A stretch of 21,255 nucleotides of DNA from positions 1 through 21,255 of IMG/VR virus record IMGVR_UViG_3300032829_000042. One strand, given 5' to 3'. Position numbers and translations under genes: made by a program. Of this stretch, positions 7,267-13,921 are shown piece after piece. The notes beneath the pieces were generated by a model. The model searched no databases. It was not told the origin of the DNA and saw only the letters and a list, made by a program, of their open reading frames with translations. How positions within the stretch are numbered: position 1 is the stretch's first letter; every line of letters begins with the position of its first letter. The DNA is from a virus.

Positions 7267-7961
7267 GCACAGAATCAGAGCTCTCGGATCTTCTGGCGAA
7301 TACCAAGCCCATGATCATCCCCCAGGATTTCAAGGGCGTCTGTTTCTCGGACCTACACATGGAGGTCAAGGACCCGGCTGACGACTTCGCAAAGAACGAG
7401 GTTCTTTTCAATCTCACCTTTGACGATTACGTCCGGAGAGGCTATAAGCCGTTTTTTCTTGGAGATGTGCAGGACCTCTGGAAAGTAGACCATTCCGACG
7501 AGATCGTGGCCATGTACCCTTCGAGCTATACCCGAATCAAGGCGTGGCCACGAATCAAGGGGAATCACGATAGAGAACTTCCGCTTCCGGAAGCCATCGT
7601 CCTCCAATATGAGGGCAGCTCAAAGCAGATTCTTCTCGTTCATGGTTACCAGGGGGATTTCTTCAATGAGACGGCCTATCCCCTCGGAAAATTCTTCGTT
7701 CACAATATTTGGAGAAACCTTGAGATGGTGGGCCTTCACGATCCGACCACAGCTACCATGAGAAACCCCAGGAAGCACAAGAAGGTAAAAGAGGCAATAG
7801 CAAAGTGGGCCTTCGATAATCAGCAGATCGTCATCTTCGGCCACACGCATGCACCAGAGGAGATCCCGCCCTATTGCTTCAACTGTGGATCATGGGTCGG
7901 GAACGGAGGGCAATGCGTGGAGATAAACGGTCACGAGATTTCGGTCAAATTTTTTAAGTGA
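7263..7961 (+). CDS. Calcineurin-like metallophosphoesterase
   Basis: 232 residues with every metal-binding block of the family in order: Asp30-x-His32 ('FSDLHME'), Gly-Asp68-x-x-Asp71 ('LGDVQDLW'), Gly-Asn101-His102-Asp ('KGNHDRE'), His127 ('LVHGYQGD') and Gly-His194-Thr-His196 ('IFGHTHAPE'). These ligate two divalent metals and hydrolyse phosphomonoesters or diesters. Overall length and a His-rich insert region (145-175) recall bacterial UDP-2,3-diacylglucosamine hydrolase-like or general phosphoesterases rather than the Mre11 nuclease. Substrate is unknown. It is inside the lysis operon, overlapping the holin-like gene by ATGA and followed by a perfect AAAGGAGGTGA for the next gene, so it is expressed late. 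Possible roles are envelope lipid or nucleotide processing, or countering a host defence. Confidence 0.88.
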   Translation: MSTESELSDLLANTKPMIIPQDFKGVCFSDLHMEVKDPADDFAKNEVLFNLTFDDYVRRGYKPFFLGDVQDLWKVDHSDEIVAMYPSSYTRIKAWPRIKGNHDRELPLPEAIVLQYEGSSKQILLVHGYQGDFFNETAYPLGKFFVHNIWRNLEMVGLHDPTTATMRNPRKHKKVKEAIAKWAFDNQQIVIFGHTHAPEEIPPYCFNCGSWVGNGGQCVEINGHEISVKFFK

Positions 7962-7976
7962 AAGGAGGTGATTCAG

Positions 7977-8327
7977 ATGGCGACGGCTTTATTGATCCTT
8001 CAATTTGTAGCGTTAGCTTGGCCGCTGATCATCCAAGGCGTTCAGATGGTCGAAGCTGCCGTAAAACAGGGAATGGCTGATGGAAGCCTGGCGGCTATTC
8101 CGAGCAATGCGGATAGGCAATCCGCAGCGTTGGCATTCTTCCAGAAGCTATGGCCGACGATAGACAAGACCGGAACCGGAGCAAAACTTGCCGCTCTGAT
8201 TTCTCCAGAAGATTTTGCTTCCTTAACAACGGGCTTAGTCGATGGTGCTGTAAGTTTCCTCAAGGCACTGGGGATTATGGGGTCCACGAAAGCGACGGCT
8301 ATCCCGGCAGCAGCTCCAACAGCCTAA
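7977..8327 (+). CDS. Small hypothetical protein, last gene of the lysis cassette
   Basis: 116 residues starting at the ATG at 7977. The AAAGGAGGTG ribosome binding site (7961-7970) sits 6 bases upstream and decides this start over a GTG at 7968 that lies inside it. Residues 3-23 are hydrophobic (Ala-Leu-Leu-Ile-Leu-Gln-Phe-Val-Ala-Leu-Ala-Trp-Pro) and could be a signal sequence or an amphipathic membrane helix. The rest is Ala-rich and helical with no Cys, ending in a Pro/Ala tail. It is followed 5 bases later by a terminator. I do not recognise the family; position suggests a lysis or membrane-linked function. Confidence 0.65.
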   Translation: MATALLILQFVALAWPLIIQGVQMVEAAVKQGMADGSLAAIPSNADRQSAALAFFQKLWPTIDKTGTGAKLAALISPEDFASLTTGLVDGAVSFLKALGIMGSTKATAIPAAAPTA

Positions 8328-8332
8328 CTCTC

Positions 8333-8358
8333 AGGGGTCAGCGATGGCCCCTTTTATT
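8333..8358 (+). terminator. Intrinsic terminator of the tail/lysis operon
   Basis: An 8-bp stem, AGGGGTCA (8333-8340) with TGGCCCCT (8345-8352) and one G-T wobble, is closed by a GCGA loop of the stable GNRA type. It is followed by TTTATTTATATTTT. It starts 5 bases after the last rightward gene and separates it from the convergent leftward genes. The reverse strand has no T-run, so it acts on rightward transcripts only. Confidence 0.85.
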
Positions 8359-8394
8359 TATATTTTAGGTTTGTTCCCAGTACAAGATAGGATT

Positions 8395-8667
8395 TCAATC
8401 GGGCCATTCACCCTCAACCATAAGTTTGCCTATTGATGGATCGGCTTTGATCTTCTCCCTCAGCGTTCGACGGCCCTTAACAAAGCCCTTTTTGAAACAA
8501 AGCCATCCCTCATCTTTCCATATATCAGGAGTAACAAGTTTATAGAGCGGAAACATATTACTCCATTCTTCTTGAGCATCTTTTAGGTCGTTATCCTTTG
8601 TCATCCCAGCCTCACACAATTCGCACCCAATTTGATGTCCCTGATGTTTAGAACAGATTCCTGCCAT
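8395..8667 (-). CDS. Small Cys/His-bearing hypothetical protein
   Basis: 90 residues. The N-terminus carries Cys5, His8, His11, Cys15 and Cys18 ('CSKHQGH', 'CELC'), which could bind a zinc ion. The remainder is charged and aromatic ('EEWSNMFPLYKLVTPDIWKDEGWLC') with no membrane span. The ATG is preceded on its strand by GGGAGGAGAAG. It is the last gene of the leftward set and faces the late operon terminator. I do not recognise the family. No leftward terminator with a T-run is evident after it. Confidence 0.6.
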   Translation of the reverse strand: MAGICSKHQGHQIGCELCEAGMTKDNDLKDAQEEWSNMFPLYKLVTPDIWKDEGWLCFKKGFVKGRRTLREKIKADPSIGKLMVEGEWPD

Positions 8668-8707
8668 CTGGCCTCATTTCTTCTCCTCCCCGCAAGGTCA
8701 AAGGGGG

Positions 8708-9202
8708 CTAAGGCGTTGTGTTCAGTTTGAATGGAGACACAACGACTCTTGGTTCAACATATACTGGCAGAACTTTTCCTCCATTCGGATTTTTTAGTAA
8801 TATCCATGTTCCTTCTGCGGATGCCGGAGAGAATAGTCCATTAGGGTCGGCCTGAGAAATTACATGACCGCCAGAAGTAATCTTTTGAGGATTGGTAAAT
8901 TGAGTAGCGTAAGGAATACCATATCCGATTGACTCACCAAGATACACGAGCTTTCCGTTAAACTCATTCCATAGATAAGTATATGTTGTAAGCCCATCCT
9001 GATCCCTTAATTCTAAAATATCTTTTAAGAGTTTTCTTTCTCTGAAATTCTTAATAGCTGGCATTCCAACCTGAGAAGTACCCTCTTGCAAAAGGACTTC
9101 TTGCTGGCGTCGTTGACGGGTGTCACTGCTTTCGCAACCATCGTTACCGAGACACAGAAGGCACATCGCCATCAAACAGATAAGCACAAATATTCTTTTC
9201 AT
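8708..9202 (-). CDS. Putative phage lipoprotein of conserved unknown family
   Basis: 164 residues. The first 20 form a secretion signal (Met-Lys-Arg then Ile-Phe-Val-Leu-Ile-Cys-Leu...), with Cys23 in 'LGNDGCESSD' as the likely lipidated residue. The residues before it (Asn-Asp-Gly) are a poor lipobox. The mature part is marked by 'QVGMPAIKNFRERKLLKDILELRDQDGLTTYTYLW', 'SIGYGIPYATQFTNPQK' and a 'PVYVEPRVVVSPFKL' end. I recall this block as recurring, with high conservation and unknown function, in proteobacterial phages and accessory regions. It lies 8 bases after the small membrane protein gene. A pair of an inner-membrane protein and a lipoprotein resembles spanins only in layout. Confidence 0.75.
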   Translation of the reverse strand: MKRIFVLICLMAMCLLCLGNDGCESSDTRQRRQQEVLLQEGTSQVGMPAIKNFRERKLLKDILELRDQDGLTTYTYLWNEFNGKLVYLGESIGYGIPYATQFTNPQKITSGGHVISQADPNGLFSPASAEGTWILLKNPNGGKVLPVYVEPRVVVSPFKLNTTP

Positions 9203-9210
9203 TGTTATCC

Positions 9211-9534
9211 CTACCTTTTTAATTGATTTATGAAAGCCCGAAGGCTTGCTGGTACGTCTGGATCATTTAGGTTATACCCACTCGCCCGATGCAGAATTAT
9301 AGACCTCAAAGCAGTCCTATGTTCAGGAGAAGCCTTCTCGTACTCAAATTGCATATTCTCAAGCTCCTGAATCATCCCCTGATTGAAGGCTCTTGACTGC
9401 TCGAAAATTTGCCTTCTGGTCTGTTCGTATCTCAGACCAAAAAACTTGTACATGAAAAAATCATTTCCCTGAATAACCCATGTTAAAGCTAAAATCGCCA
9501 ACAAAAACCCAATTACACCAAAAAATATTTTCAT
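9211..9534 (-). CDS. Small inner-membrane protein with cytoplasmic or periplasmic helical tail
   Basis: 107 residues: one N-terminal span (about 3-22, Ile-Phe-Phe-Gly-Val-Ile-Gly-Phe-Leu-Leu-Ala-Ile-Leu), then a charged helical region with 'RRQIFEQSRAFNQGMIQELENMQFEYEKASPEHRTALRSIILHRA'. The block 'GMIQELENMQFEY' is, from memory, a conserved signature of a small protein that often sits next to the lipoprotein encoded downstream. The ATG has a GGAAAGGAGGAG ribosome binding site. Function is unknown. The pair is probably co-transcribed and works together at the envelope. Confidence 0.75.
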   Translation of the reverse strand: MKIFFGVIGFLLAILALTWVIQGNDFFMYKFFGLRYEQTRRQIFEQSRAFNQGMIQELENMQFEYEKASPEHRTALRSIILHRASGYNLNDPDVPASLRAFINQLKR

Positions 9535-9649
9535 TTTCTCCTCCTTTCCTTGTTAAAGAGGACAAGAGGCAGCTCTTACGCTGCAATCGTCACGGGTCAG
9601 ACTTATGCGCGCTTGGCCACCCTTAGCCTCATTTCAATTCCTTCCTCAA

Positions 9650-9838
9650 TCAATATAATTCTTCAATTCTCACCCTTACGATTTTACCGCCGATATCTCG
9701 ATTATATTCTATTGCGGCTTGCTTCTTTTCAAAGATCACAATTGAGTTTTTAAGCATCCCACGGAGAAAATATGGAGTATTTGGCTTAAAGTTCCCAATT
9801 CGGATTGTCCAGGCATATTCTGTTAGTTTTTTCATCAT
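9650..9838 (-). CDS. Small hypothetical protein
   Basis: 62 residues from the ATG at 9838, chosen because GGAGGAGGAG lies 4-13 bases upstream on its strand. The frame is open a further 24 codons upstream but without a ribosome binding site. The sequence is basic and probably alpha/beta ('YAWTIRIGNFKPNTPYFLRGMLKNSIVIFEKKQAAIEYNRDIGGKIVRVRIEEL'), with no Cys and no span. It looks like a small single-domain protein of unknown family. It lies between the probable attachment site and the membrane-protein/lipoprotein pair. The 115 bases between it and the gene at 9211-9534 hold no gene I can support. Confidence 0.55.
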   Translation of the reverse strand: MMKKLTEYAWTIRIGNFKPNTPYFLRGMLKNSIVIFEKKQAAIEYNRDIGGKIVRVRIEELY

Positions 9839-9927
9839 CTTCTCCTCCTCCCCGCAGTATACAAGTTTTGTCGAAGTTATTTTCACCCTATTTTCTTCAA
9901 ATTTGCCCACAAATCGCTATATTCATA

Positions 9928-9964
9928 TGGCTGGGGGGCAAGGATTCGAACCTCGGTTGACTCC
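9928..9964 (-). other. 3' end of a tRNA-Gln gene: probable attP core or recombination scar
   Basis: Read on the minus strand this is the variable loop and T-arm (stem CGAGG/CCTTG, loop TTCGAAT), a 7-base acceptor strand CCCCCCA, discriminator G and an encoded CCA. A72 with G73 at the end of a C-rich acceptor strand is typical of bacterial tRNA-Gln (E. coli glnV also ends CCCCAGCCA). The matching 5' half (TGGGGGG start, D-arm, TTG/CTG anticodon) is not upstream, so this is a fragment and not a working tRNA. Temperate phages carry such 3' ends as attP cores. No integrase gene is in the window, and the adjacent gene appears truncated. Confidence 0.7.
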
Positions 9965-9971
9965 ACGCCCA

Positions 9972-10295
9972 TCAACGGTTTGCGGGCGGTCGCACAAGGG
10001 TTGTACAAAAGCGTTCTCGTTCCTTAACGTTTTCCAACTTATAAGAACCAGAAACGGAGTCAAAGGTGCTTCCGTTGAGAGTACCTTTCAGTTTCTTGAT
10101 GGCCTCCCATCGGCAGGGAAGACGGAAAGGAATCTGGTCGCCATTTAGATTGATGGTGAATGAAACGGCGACCACTTCGCCGTGATCGTAATCTGTTCTG
10201 ATTGCAGAAGCACCGTATTCTCCGAGAATCTTTTGAATCTCGCCTACCGTTTGAGAGGGCTCAATTCGAGTGGTCTCCATGAAGAGGGTTTTCAT
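9972..10295 (-). CDS. Phage early-region hypothetical protein, probably C-terminally truncated at the att site
   Basis: 107 residues from the ATG at 10295, which overlaps the upstream TGA (ATGA); a GGAGGG lies 10 bases before it. The first 75 residues ('IAEIQ'-like 'TVGEIQKILGEYGASAIRTDYDHGEVVAVSFTI', 'IPFRLPCRWEAIKKLKG') match a phage protein I recall as about 150 residues long with a Trp-Arg-rich second half. Here that half is missing. It is replaced by 'NGSTFDSVSGSYKLENVKERERF...' and the frame ends 8 bases from the tRNA-Gln fragment. It may still be expressed. Function of the family is unknown to me. Confidence 0.6.
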   Translation of the reverse strand: MKTLFMETTRIEPSQTVGEIQKILGEYGASAIRTDYDHGEVVAVSFTINLNGDQIPFRLPCRWEAIKKLKGTLNGSTFDSVSGSYKLENVKERERFCTTLVRPPANR

Positions 10296-11179
10296 TTTGG
10301 CAGTTCCCTCCATTCCCGGCCGTCAAGCAGGTGGCCAGGTTTCTTCCCGTATGGATCATAACCAGCACTTACCCACTCTGATATATCTATGTTTGGAAAA
10401 CGAGGAGTTCCCCATCCCTTAAAAAAGAACGGCACGTCTGCCGCCTGGCATTGATCTCTCAACGACCTCACCCAATCGGGATGAACGGGCCGAGCACCCG
10501 GACCGGTCTCGCCGCCGCAGACCACCCATTCCAATCCGTCCGAACCATGGCAGCCCGGACATTTGGGATCTTCACCATTGCATAAATCACAGGCACCTAA
10601 GAGTTGTCCACCGGGCCCACTATTTAGATCCACCGGCCCCAACATGGGCTCCACGCTCACCCATCGATGCGCCGCCGGGATCTGCAAAAGAATCGGTATT
10701 CTTTCATCGGCGGTTTTTTGGTCCTCGACGGAGACGCCGAGCCAGAGATTTTTGAAAGGCCACGGGTCTAAGTTCGAAAATAATTGATCAATTAAATTTT
10801 CCGCACGCTGAGGGCGCTTAGTAAGAATAAGAAAAGTATGGTGTGGGCATCGTTCTATGATTTGGAAAATGTCAAAAAGAAAAGGTATTGAAACCGATTC
10901 ATGAAACAGGTCCCCCATAAACTGCACGCCGATCCGGGCAGGCTTTTTTAGATGAAGAGGAGCCTCCAATTCCTTTTGTCTCAAAACCGGAGGTCCCTTC
11001 TCCGGGTCCGAATCTTCCGCGTAAGCGAGTTGCTCCCCCCGGGGAAGCAAAGGATTTGCGGTCAACCTCCTTGCCATGGACAGATGCCAGCAATTCCGGC
11101 AGCCGTCAGAGATGGGCGTGCAACGCATAGCCAGAGGGTTCCAGGTGTCGGTCAAATATTCAATGCGGGTCTTGTTCAT
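10292..11179 (-). CDS. Phage Gp37/Gp68 family (DUF5131) three-Cys-motif protein
   Basis: 295 residues. It shows the family start 'IEYLTDTWNPLAMRCTPISDGCRNCW', giving Cys20-x6-Cys27-x2-Cys30, then 'VQFMGDLFHE', 'ILTKRPQRA', 'LWLGVSVEDQ', 'HRWVSVEPMLGPVDL', 'WVVCGGETGPGARP' and 'FFKGWG'. The three-Cys motif and barrel-like layout resemble radical SAM enzymes, although the Cys spacing is not the classic one. A zinc-ribbon-like insert (Cys196, 199, 206, 209) sits before the 'VVCGGE' block. Substrate is unknown. The ATG has a GGGGGAGGGG ribosome binding site and overlaps the upstream TGA. No three-Cys-motif partner gene (TcmP) is seen nearby. Confidence 0.88.
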   Translation of the reverse strand: MNKTRIEYLTDTWNPLAMRCTPISDGCRNCWHLSMARRLTANPLLPRGEQLAYAEDSDPEKGPPVLRQKELEAPLHLKKPARIGVQFMGDLFHESVSIPFLFDIFQIIERCPHHTFLILTKRPQRAENLIDQLFSNLDPWPFKNLWLGVSVEDQKTADERIPILLQIPAAHRWVSVEPMLGPVDLNSGPGGQLLGACDLCNGEDPKCPGCHGSDGLEWVVCGGETGPGARPVHPDWVRSLRDQCQAADVPFFFKGWGTPRFPNIDISEWVSAGYDPYGKKPGHLLDGREWRELPK

Positions 11180-11910
11180 CCCCTCCCCCTTCCAGTGGCT
11201 GCCATGCTGGTCGTGGAGACGGCCTTCACCCCAGGCACGTTCATCTCTTTCTTGAGGGACCTGGCCATCCCGTTAAGCGCAGTCATATTCGGCTCGACAA
11301 GGTTTACGGCTGCCCTTCCCTCGGCAATGGCCTTACAGAGAGCTTTGAGGTCCGTGACCTCGGCCTTCCAGTAAACCTTGACGGTAGCTCCGTTCAACTC
11401 TACCTTTGGCGTCACTGGGGGGGGCACATATACTTCGATAGGCTTTTCCTTCTCCTCGATGGCCTCGGAAACAAGGGCTTCGGCTTCCTCCTTGGCTCCT
11501 GAAGCCTCCAAAATGGCAGCTTGAGCCAATCTATCATCCTCTTCTTTTTGACGTCGTTCGGCTTCCAAGCGAAGGGCCTCAAGGCGATTTTTTTCCTCTT
11601 CCTCGGCGCGAAGGCGATCTTGTTTCCGCTTATATTCCGTGACCTGACCGTTCAGGTATTTCTCGGCAAGGATAAGAGGCTCCTCGACCATCTTCCTTTG
11701 GGTAATCGCCTCCTGATGCGTCCTGTGGGCAGCCGCTATGATGGGCGAGAAAGTATCATCAATCTTCTTACGAAGGACTTTAATTTGAAGGAAAAGCAGA
11801 TTGGCCCTTGCAAGACTCGTTTGATCTTTGATGATGATTCTCTTCGCCTCTTCGGGAATAGGTAAAACCTCTTGTTTCACAACTTCAACTTGGCTGATTG
11901 CGTCGTTCAT
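11176..11910 (-). CDS. Coiled-coil protein of the phage recombination cluster
   Basis: 244 residues starting at the ATG at 11910. That start overlaps the upstream gene's TGA (ATGA) and has GGAAGGAA upstream; the frame runs open 12 more codons without support. Residues about 45-160 form a long charged coiled coil ('LQIKVLRKKIDDTFSPIIAAAHRTHQEA', then 'EEEEKNRLEALRLEAERRQKEEDDR'). The C-terminal 70 residues are globular, with 'VKVYWKAEVTDLKALCKAIAEGRAA' and 'VPGV'. This layout recurs beside exonuclease and annealing genes in phages. Its role is unknown; it may act in DNA recombination or as a host-nuclease inhibitor. Confidence 0.72.
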   Translation of the reverse strand: MNDAISQVEVVKQEVLPIPEEAKRIIIKDQTSLARANLLFLQIKVLRKKIDDTFSPIIAAAHRTHQEAITQRKMVEEPLILAEKYLNGQVTEYKRKQDRLRAEEEEKNRLEALRLEAERRQKEEDDRLAQAAILEASGAKEEAEALVSEAIEEKEKPIEVYVPPPVTPKVELNGATVKVYWKAEVTDLKALCKAIAEGRAAVNLVEPNMTALNGMARSLKKEMNVPGVKAVSTTSMAATGRGRG

Positions 11911-12473
11911 ATCATTCCTTCCTTCCATCTCGCCACGGTCAGACACGCCAGAAATACCAGCAATAGATTTCTCGGTTTCTCGACTTCTACCAGGGAATAA
12001 TTACCGTCATCCTTGAGGTAAAGATCGAATCCGGCCTTAACCTCGATTCCATTTGCCAAACAGCCTTCAAGATAGGCTGCGCTTTGTAATTTATCTACTT
12101 TTGCGGGAGAGCCGGATTTCAAGTCCAGCATTACCCGTTTGTTATTTAGGACTCCGATTCTGTCAATTTTCATTCCATAGAAATACTTTGGATGGAAAAG
12201 TATACGCTCAATAAAATTTGGACAGAAATCAGTCTCGGCTTTAAACTTCTTGTAAGCCTCAAAATATGGCCTGATCCTTTCATCAATGGTAGACTCATCA
12301 AGTTCATCTCTGTCATAATATTCCGTACAAAGATGAATCAGCCTTCCCCTCTCCAAATAGAATGGGTCAACCTTCCATCGGTCATCAAGGATGGAGAGGG
12401 CTTCGGTTACACCGATGAGGCGGCGGCCATCGAGGGTATATAGATGCTTTGATTCGTCAAAAGTGAAATTCAT
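11907..12473 (-). CDS. PD-(D/E)XK (RecB/Cas4-like) phage exonuclease
   Basis: 188 residues. Catalytic core: His47 in 'ERGRLIHLC', Asp104 in 'GMKIDRIGVLNN', Asp117 and Lys119 in 'VMLDLKSG', and Gln130-x3-Tyr134 in 'QSAAYLEG'. This His...Asp...Asp-x-Lys...Gln-x3-Tyr order is that of RecB-type nucleases, which resect DNA ends using Mg2+. Its neighbours are a coiled-coil protein and a probable DNA-binding partner, so a lambda Exo/Bet-like recombination unit is inferred. Start and stop both overlap neighbouring genes by ATGA. The protein is shorter than many homologues but the motifs are complete. Confidence 0.85.
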   Translation of the reverse strand: MNFTFDESKHLYTLDGRRLIGVTEALSILDDRWKVDPFYLERGRLIHLCTEYYDRDELDESTIDERIRPYFEAYKKFKAETDFCPNFIERILFHPKYFYGMKIDRIGVLNNKRVMLDLKSGSPAKVDKLQSAAYLEGCLANGIEVKAGFDLYLKDDGNYSLVEVEKPRNLLLVFLACLTVARWKEGMI

Positions 12474-12628
12474 TTTCTAAGTCTGATTGTTTCTAACTCT
12501 GATCGTATCCTTCCGATGTCAAAAGAAATTTCTTCAAATTGTTTAAGAATAGCAAGAAGAAGTTCATTCCATAATGTCCTGTTTTCAACCAATGTCATGG
12601 CTTTCTCAAATTCTTCTATTGTTTTCAT
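12470..12628 (-). CDS. Small helical protein upstream of the exonuclease
   Basis: 52 residues, Met-Lys-Thr-Ile-Glu-Glu-Phe-Glu-Lys-Ala-Met..., ending Arg-Leu-Arg-Lys. The ATG has an AGGAG six bases upstream on its strand, and the TGA overlaps the exonuclease ATG (ATGA). That coupling makes it a credible gene despite its size. It is fully helical and charged with heptad-like spacing of Leu, Ile and Phe. It could be a small partner of the nuclease. I do not recognise a family. Confidence 0.6.
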   Translation of the reverse strand: MKTIEEFEKAMTLVENRTLWNELLLAILKQFEEISFDIGRIRSELETIRLRK

Positions 12629-12658
12629 TTTTTCTCCTGTGCCTCTTTCTGAAGTGCC

Positions 12659-13561
12659 TCACTCCTGTGCGTTTCCATCTTCGATGTACTCCACGATCTC
12701 TTTCAGATTCTTACCCTTCTCGGTGGCCTCGTAGGTGATGGTGCAGGGAGTGTTATTCAACTTGAACTTCCTGGCGGCCTCTCCCATGCTCTTGCTAAAG
12801 GTACTATATTTTTCATCGTTCTCGGTAAGAACGATATAGAGTATCCAAGGACTACCGTCTTGCTTTTTGCCTGATGTGGTCGTAACGTCCTTGATTCGAG
12901 TGGTCACGATGGGGGCCTGATCTCGGTTTTTCTTTTGAGGTTCCTTTAAAGGAGGTTTTCCATTCTGTCCTATTTCCATCCCTTCAGGTAGATCCTCAAG
13001 GTCTTGATCGAAAATATCCGAGGCCGCAGTGACGGTCAAAGTCATATCAACCAAGGCTCTCTTTTTTGCCATCTTCAAAATGGTATTGGCCACGTCGATA
13101 GGATTCATTCGGATTTGCTTCTGCTGATACGGTTTACCCTGCTCTCCCTTTTTCCACGCAATTCTTTTGCGATCAGTCAGGGTCTCTTCAAACTCTTCAT
13201 CACAAACGGGCTTTCTCCATTTATATTTCTCTTCGTTTGAGGAGCACTCCCCGACACCGACGCCCAGGAGATCCCCGGTGACCTGAGAGAATCCTTTTGT
13301 GAGTACGCGGTAGCGGATCTCATCATCACTCGAAAGGTCGGCGATTTCGTCTCGCGGATCAACGCCGATATGAAAAGTGGAAAGCAATTTTTCCGCTCCG
13401 GGTTTATAGAGCGTCGGTTTTGGCGTTCCGGGAATTTTCCCATAATGATGCCCCTCCGTCATCACGGCGGCCATGACTTCCTGGATGAGCCGTACCTGTG
13501 CTAAAATCTCGCTGGCCGTCAAAGGTTTCTTTTCCTTTCTAACTACTACTTCATTTTCCAT
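12659..13561 (-). CDS. Putative recombination-associated DNA-binding protein with C-terminal OB-fold-like domain
   Basis: 300 residues. Residues 18-190 follow a pattern widespread in phages and their hosts: 'RLIQEVMAAVMTEGHHYGKIPGTPKPTLYKPGAEKLL', 'GVGVGECSS.E.KYKWR', 'NPIDVANTILKMAKKRALVDMTLT.TAASDIF'. A Lys/Gln-rich linker (about 195-220) follows. Residues 222-290 read as a beta-rich OB-fold ('TTRIKDVTTTSGKKQDGSPWILYIVLTENDEKYSTF'), suggesting single-strand DNA binding. Paired with the RecB-like nuclease downstream, it may be the annealing or mediator protein; that is inference. GAAAGGAGAAGAAGG precedes the ATG. The start overlaps the upstream gene's end by 16 bases. Confidence 0.72.
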   Translation of the reverse strand: MENEVVVRKEKKPLTASEILAQVRLIQEVMAAVMTEGHHYGKIPGTPKPTLYKPGAEKLLSTFHIGVDPRDEIADLSSDDEIRYRVLTKGFSQVTGDLLGVGVGECSSNEEKYKWRKPVCDEEFEETLTDRKRIAWKKGEQGKPYQQKQIRMNPIDVANTILKMAKKRALVDMTLTVTAASDIFDQDLEDLPEGMEIGQNGKPPLKEPQKKNRDQAPIVTTRIKDVTTTSGKKQDGSPWILYIVLTENDEKYSTFSKSMGEAARKFKLNNTPCTITYEATEKGKNLKEIVEYIEDGNAQE

Positions 13562-13731
13562 CCTTCTTCTCCTTTCTTTTTTCCCTCCTCAAGCATCTTG
13601 TGACAGACAAGACACTCAAGGGCTCCTGTAGTGTGCCTTATCACTGGCCAATGCCGATGGTCGTCCTTAAACTCTTCGGGAAGCCGCAGCATTTCTATAA
13701 TCCTATTTGCGAATTCAACCATGTCGATCAT
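13546..13731 (-). CDS. Small CxxC protein of early operon
   Basis: 61 residues. 'HTTGALECLVCHKMLEEGKKKGEE' holds one CxxC followed by His, with another His before it, which could form a minimal zinc site. The N-terminal half is helical ('MVEFANRIIEMLRLPEEF'). GGGGGTGA stands 4 bases before the ATG, and its last 16 bases overlap the start of the DNA-binding protein gene. I do not recognise it. Its role is probably as an accessory early protein. Confidence 0.6.
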   Translation of the reverse strand: MIDMVEFANRIIEMLRLPEEFKDDHRHWPVIRHTTGALECLVCHKMLEEGKKKGEEGWKMK

Positions 13732-13734
13732 TTT

Positions 13735-13920
13735 TCACCCCCAGATCAGCCAGCCTAAAAAGGCCGACATAGCGCATGAGAAAGAAAGCTGAACCGCCAG
13801 CTTCTTCCAAGCTGGCCAGTTTCTCTTCATCGGCCATTCAAGGGCCTTATACATAACTCCAGCGAAAAGTATGATTCCCCAAAAAGCCCACAGATAAGTT
13901 TCAAGCGCTTCGCCTTCCAT
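13735..13920 (-). CDS. Small two-span membrane protein
   Basis: 61 residues with two hydrophobic spans (about 8-25 and 42-60) joined by a basic loop ('EWPMKRNWPAWKK'). By the positive-inside rule the loop should be cytoplasmic. It lies 1 base after the next upstream gene and 3 bases before the next downstream start. Small membrane proteins in early phage operons often alter host envelope or exclusion functions, but nothing specific can be assigned. Confidence 0.6.
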   Translation of the reverse strand: MEGEALETYLWAFWGIILFAGVMYKALEWPMKRNWPAWKKLAVQLSFSCAMSAFLGWLIWG

Positions 13921-13921
13921 T

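Noticed and set aside
8333-8358. Bidirectional terminator between the convergent operons
   Set aside because: The stem is good, but the reverse strand has no T-run after it, so only rightward termination is supported.
9560-9580. Short hairpin GCAGC/GCTGC upstream of the membrane-protein gene
   Set aside because: Only five pairs, no T-run and no link to a gene start; likely chance.
9846-9880. Promoter with TATACT upstream of the gene at 9650-9838
   Set aside because: TATACT is present on the minus strand, but no acceptable -35 lies 16-18 bases upstream and there is no extended -10.
9928-10000. A complete tRNA gene on the minus strand
   Set aside because: T-arm, acceptor 3' strand and CCA are present, but no anticodon arm with a Gln anticodon, D-arm or TGGGGGG 5' strand is found upstream.
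9903-10148. Plus-strand 81-residue frame with 'GGQGFEPRLTPRPS'
   Set aside because: This is the well-known false protein made by translating the reverse complement of a tRNA 3' end. It overlaps the att-like fragment and the real minus-strand gene.
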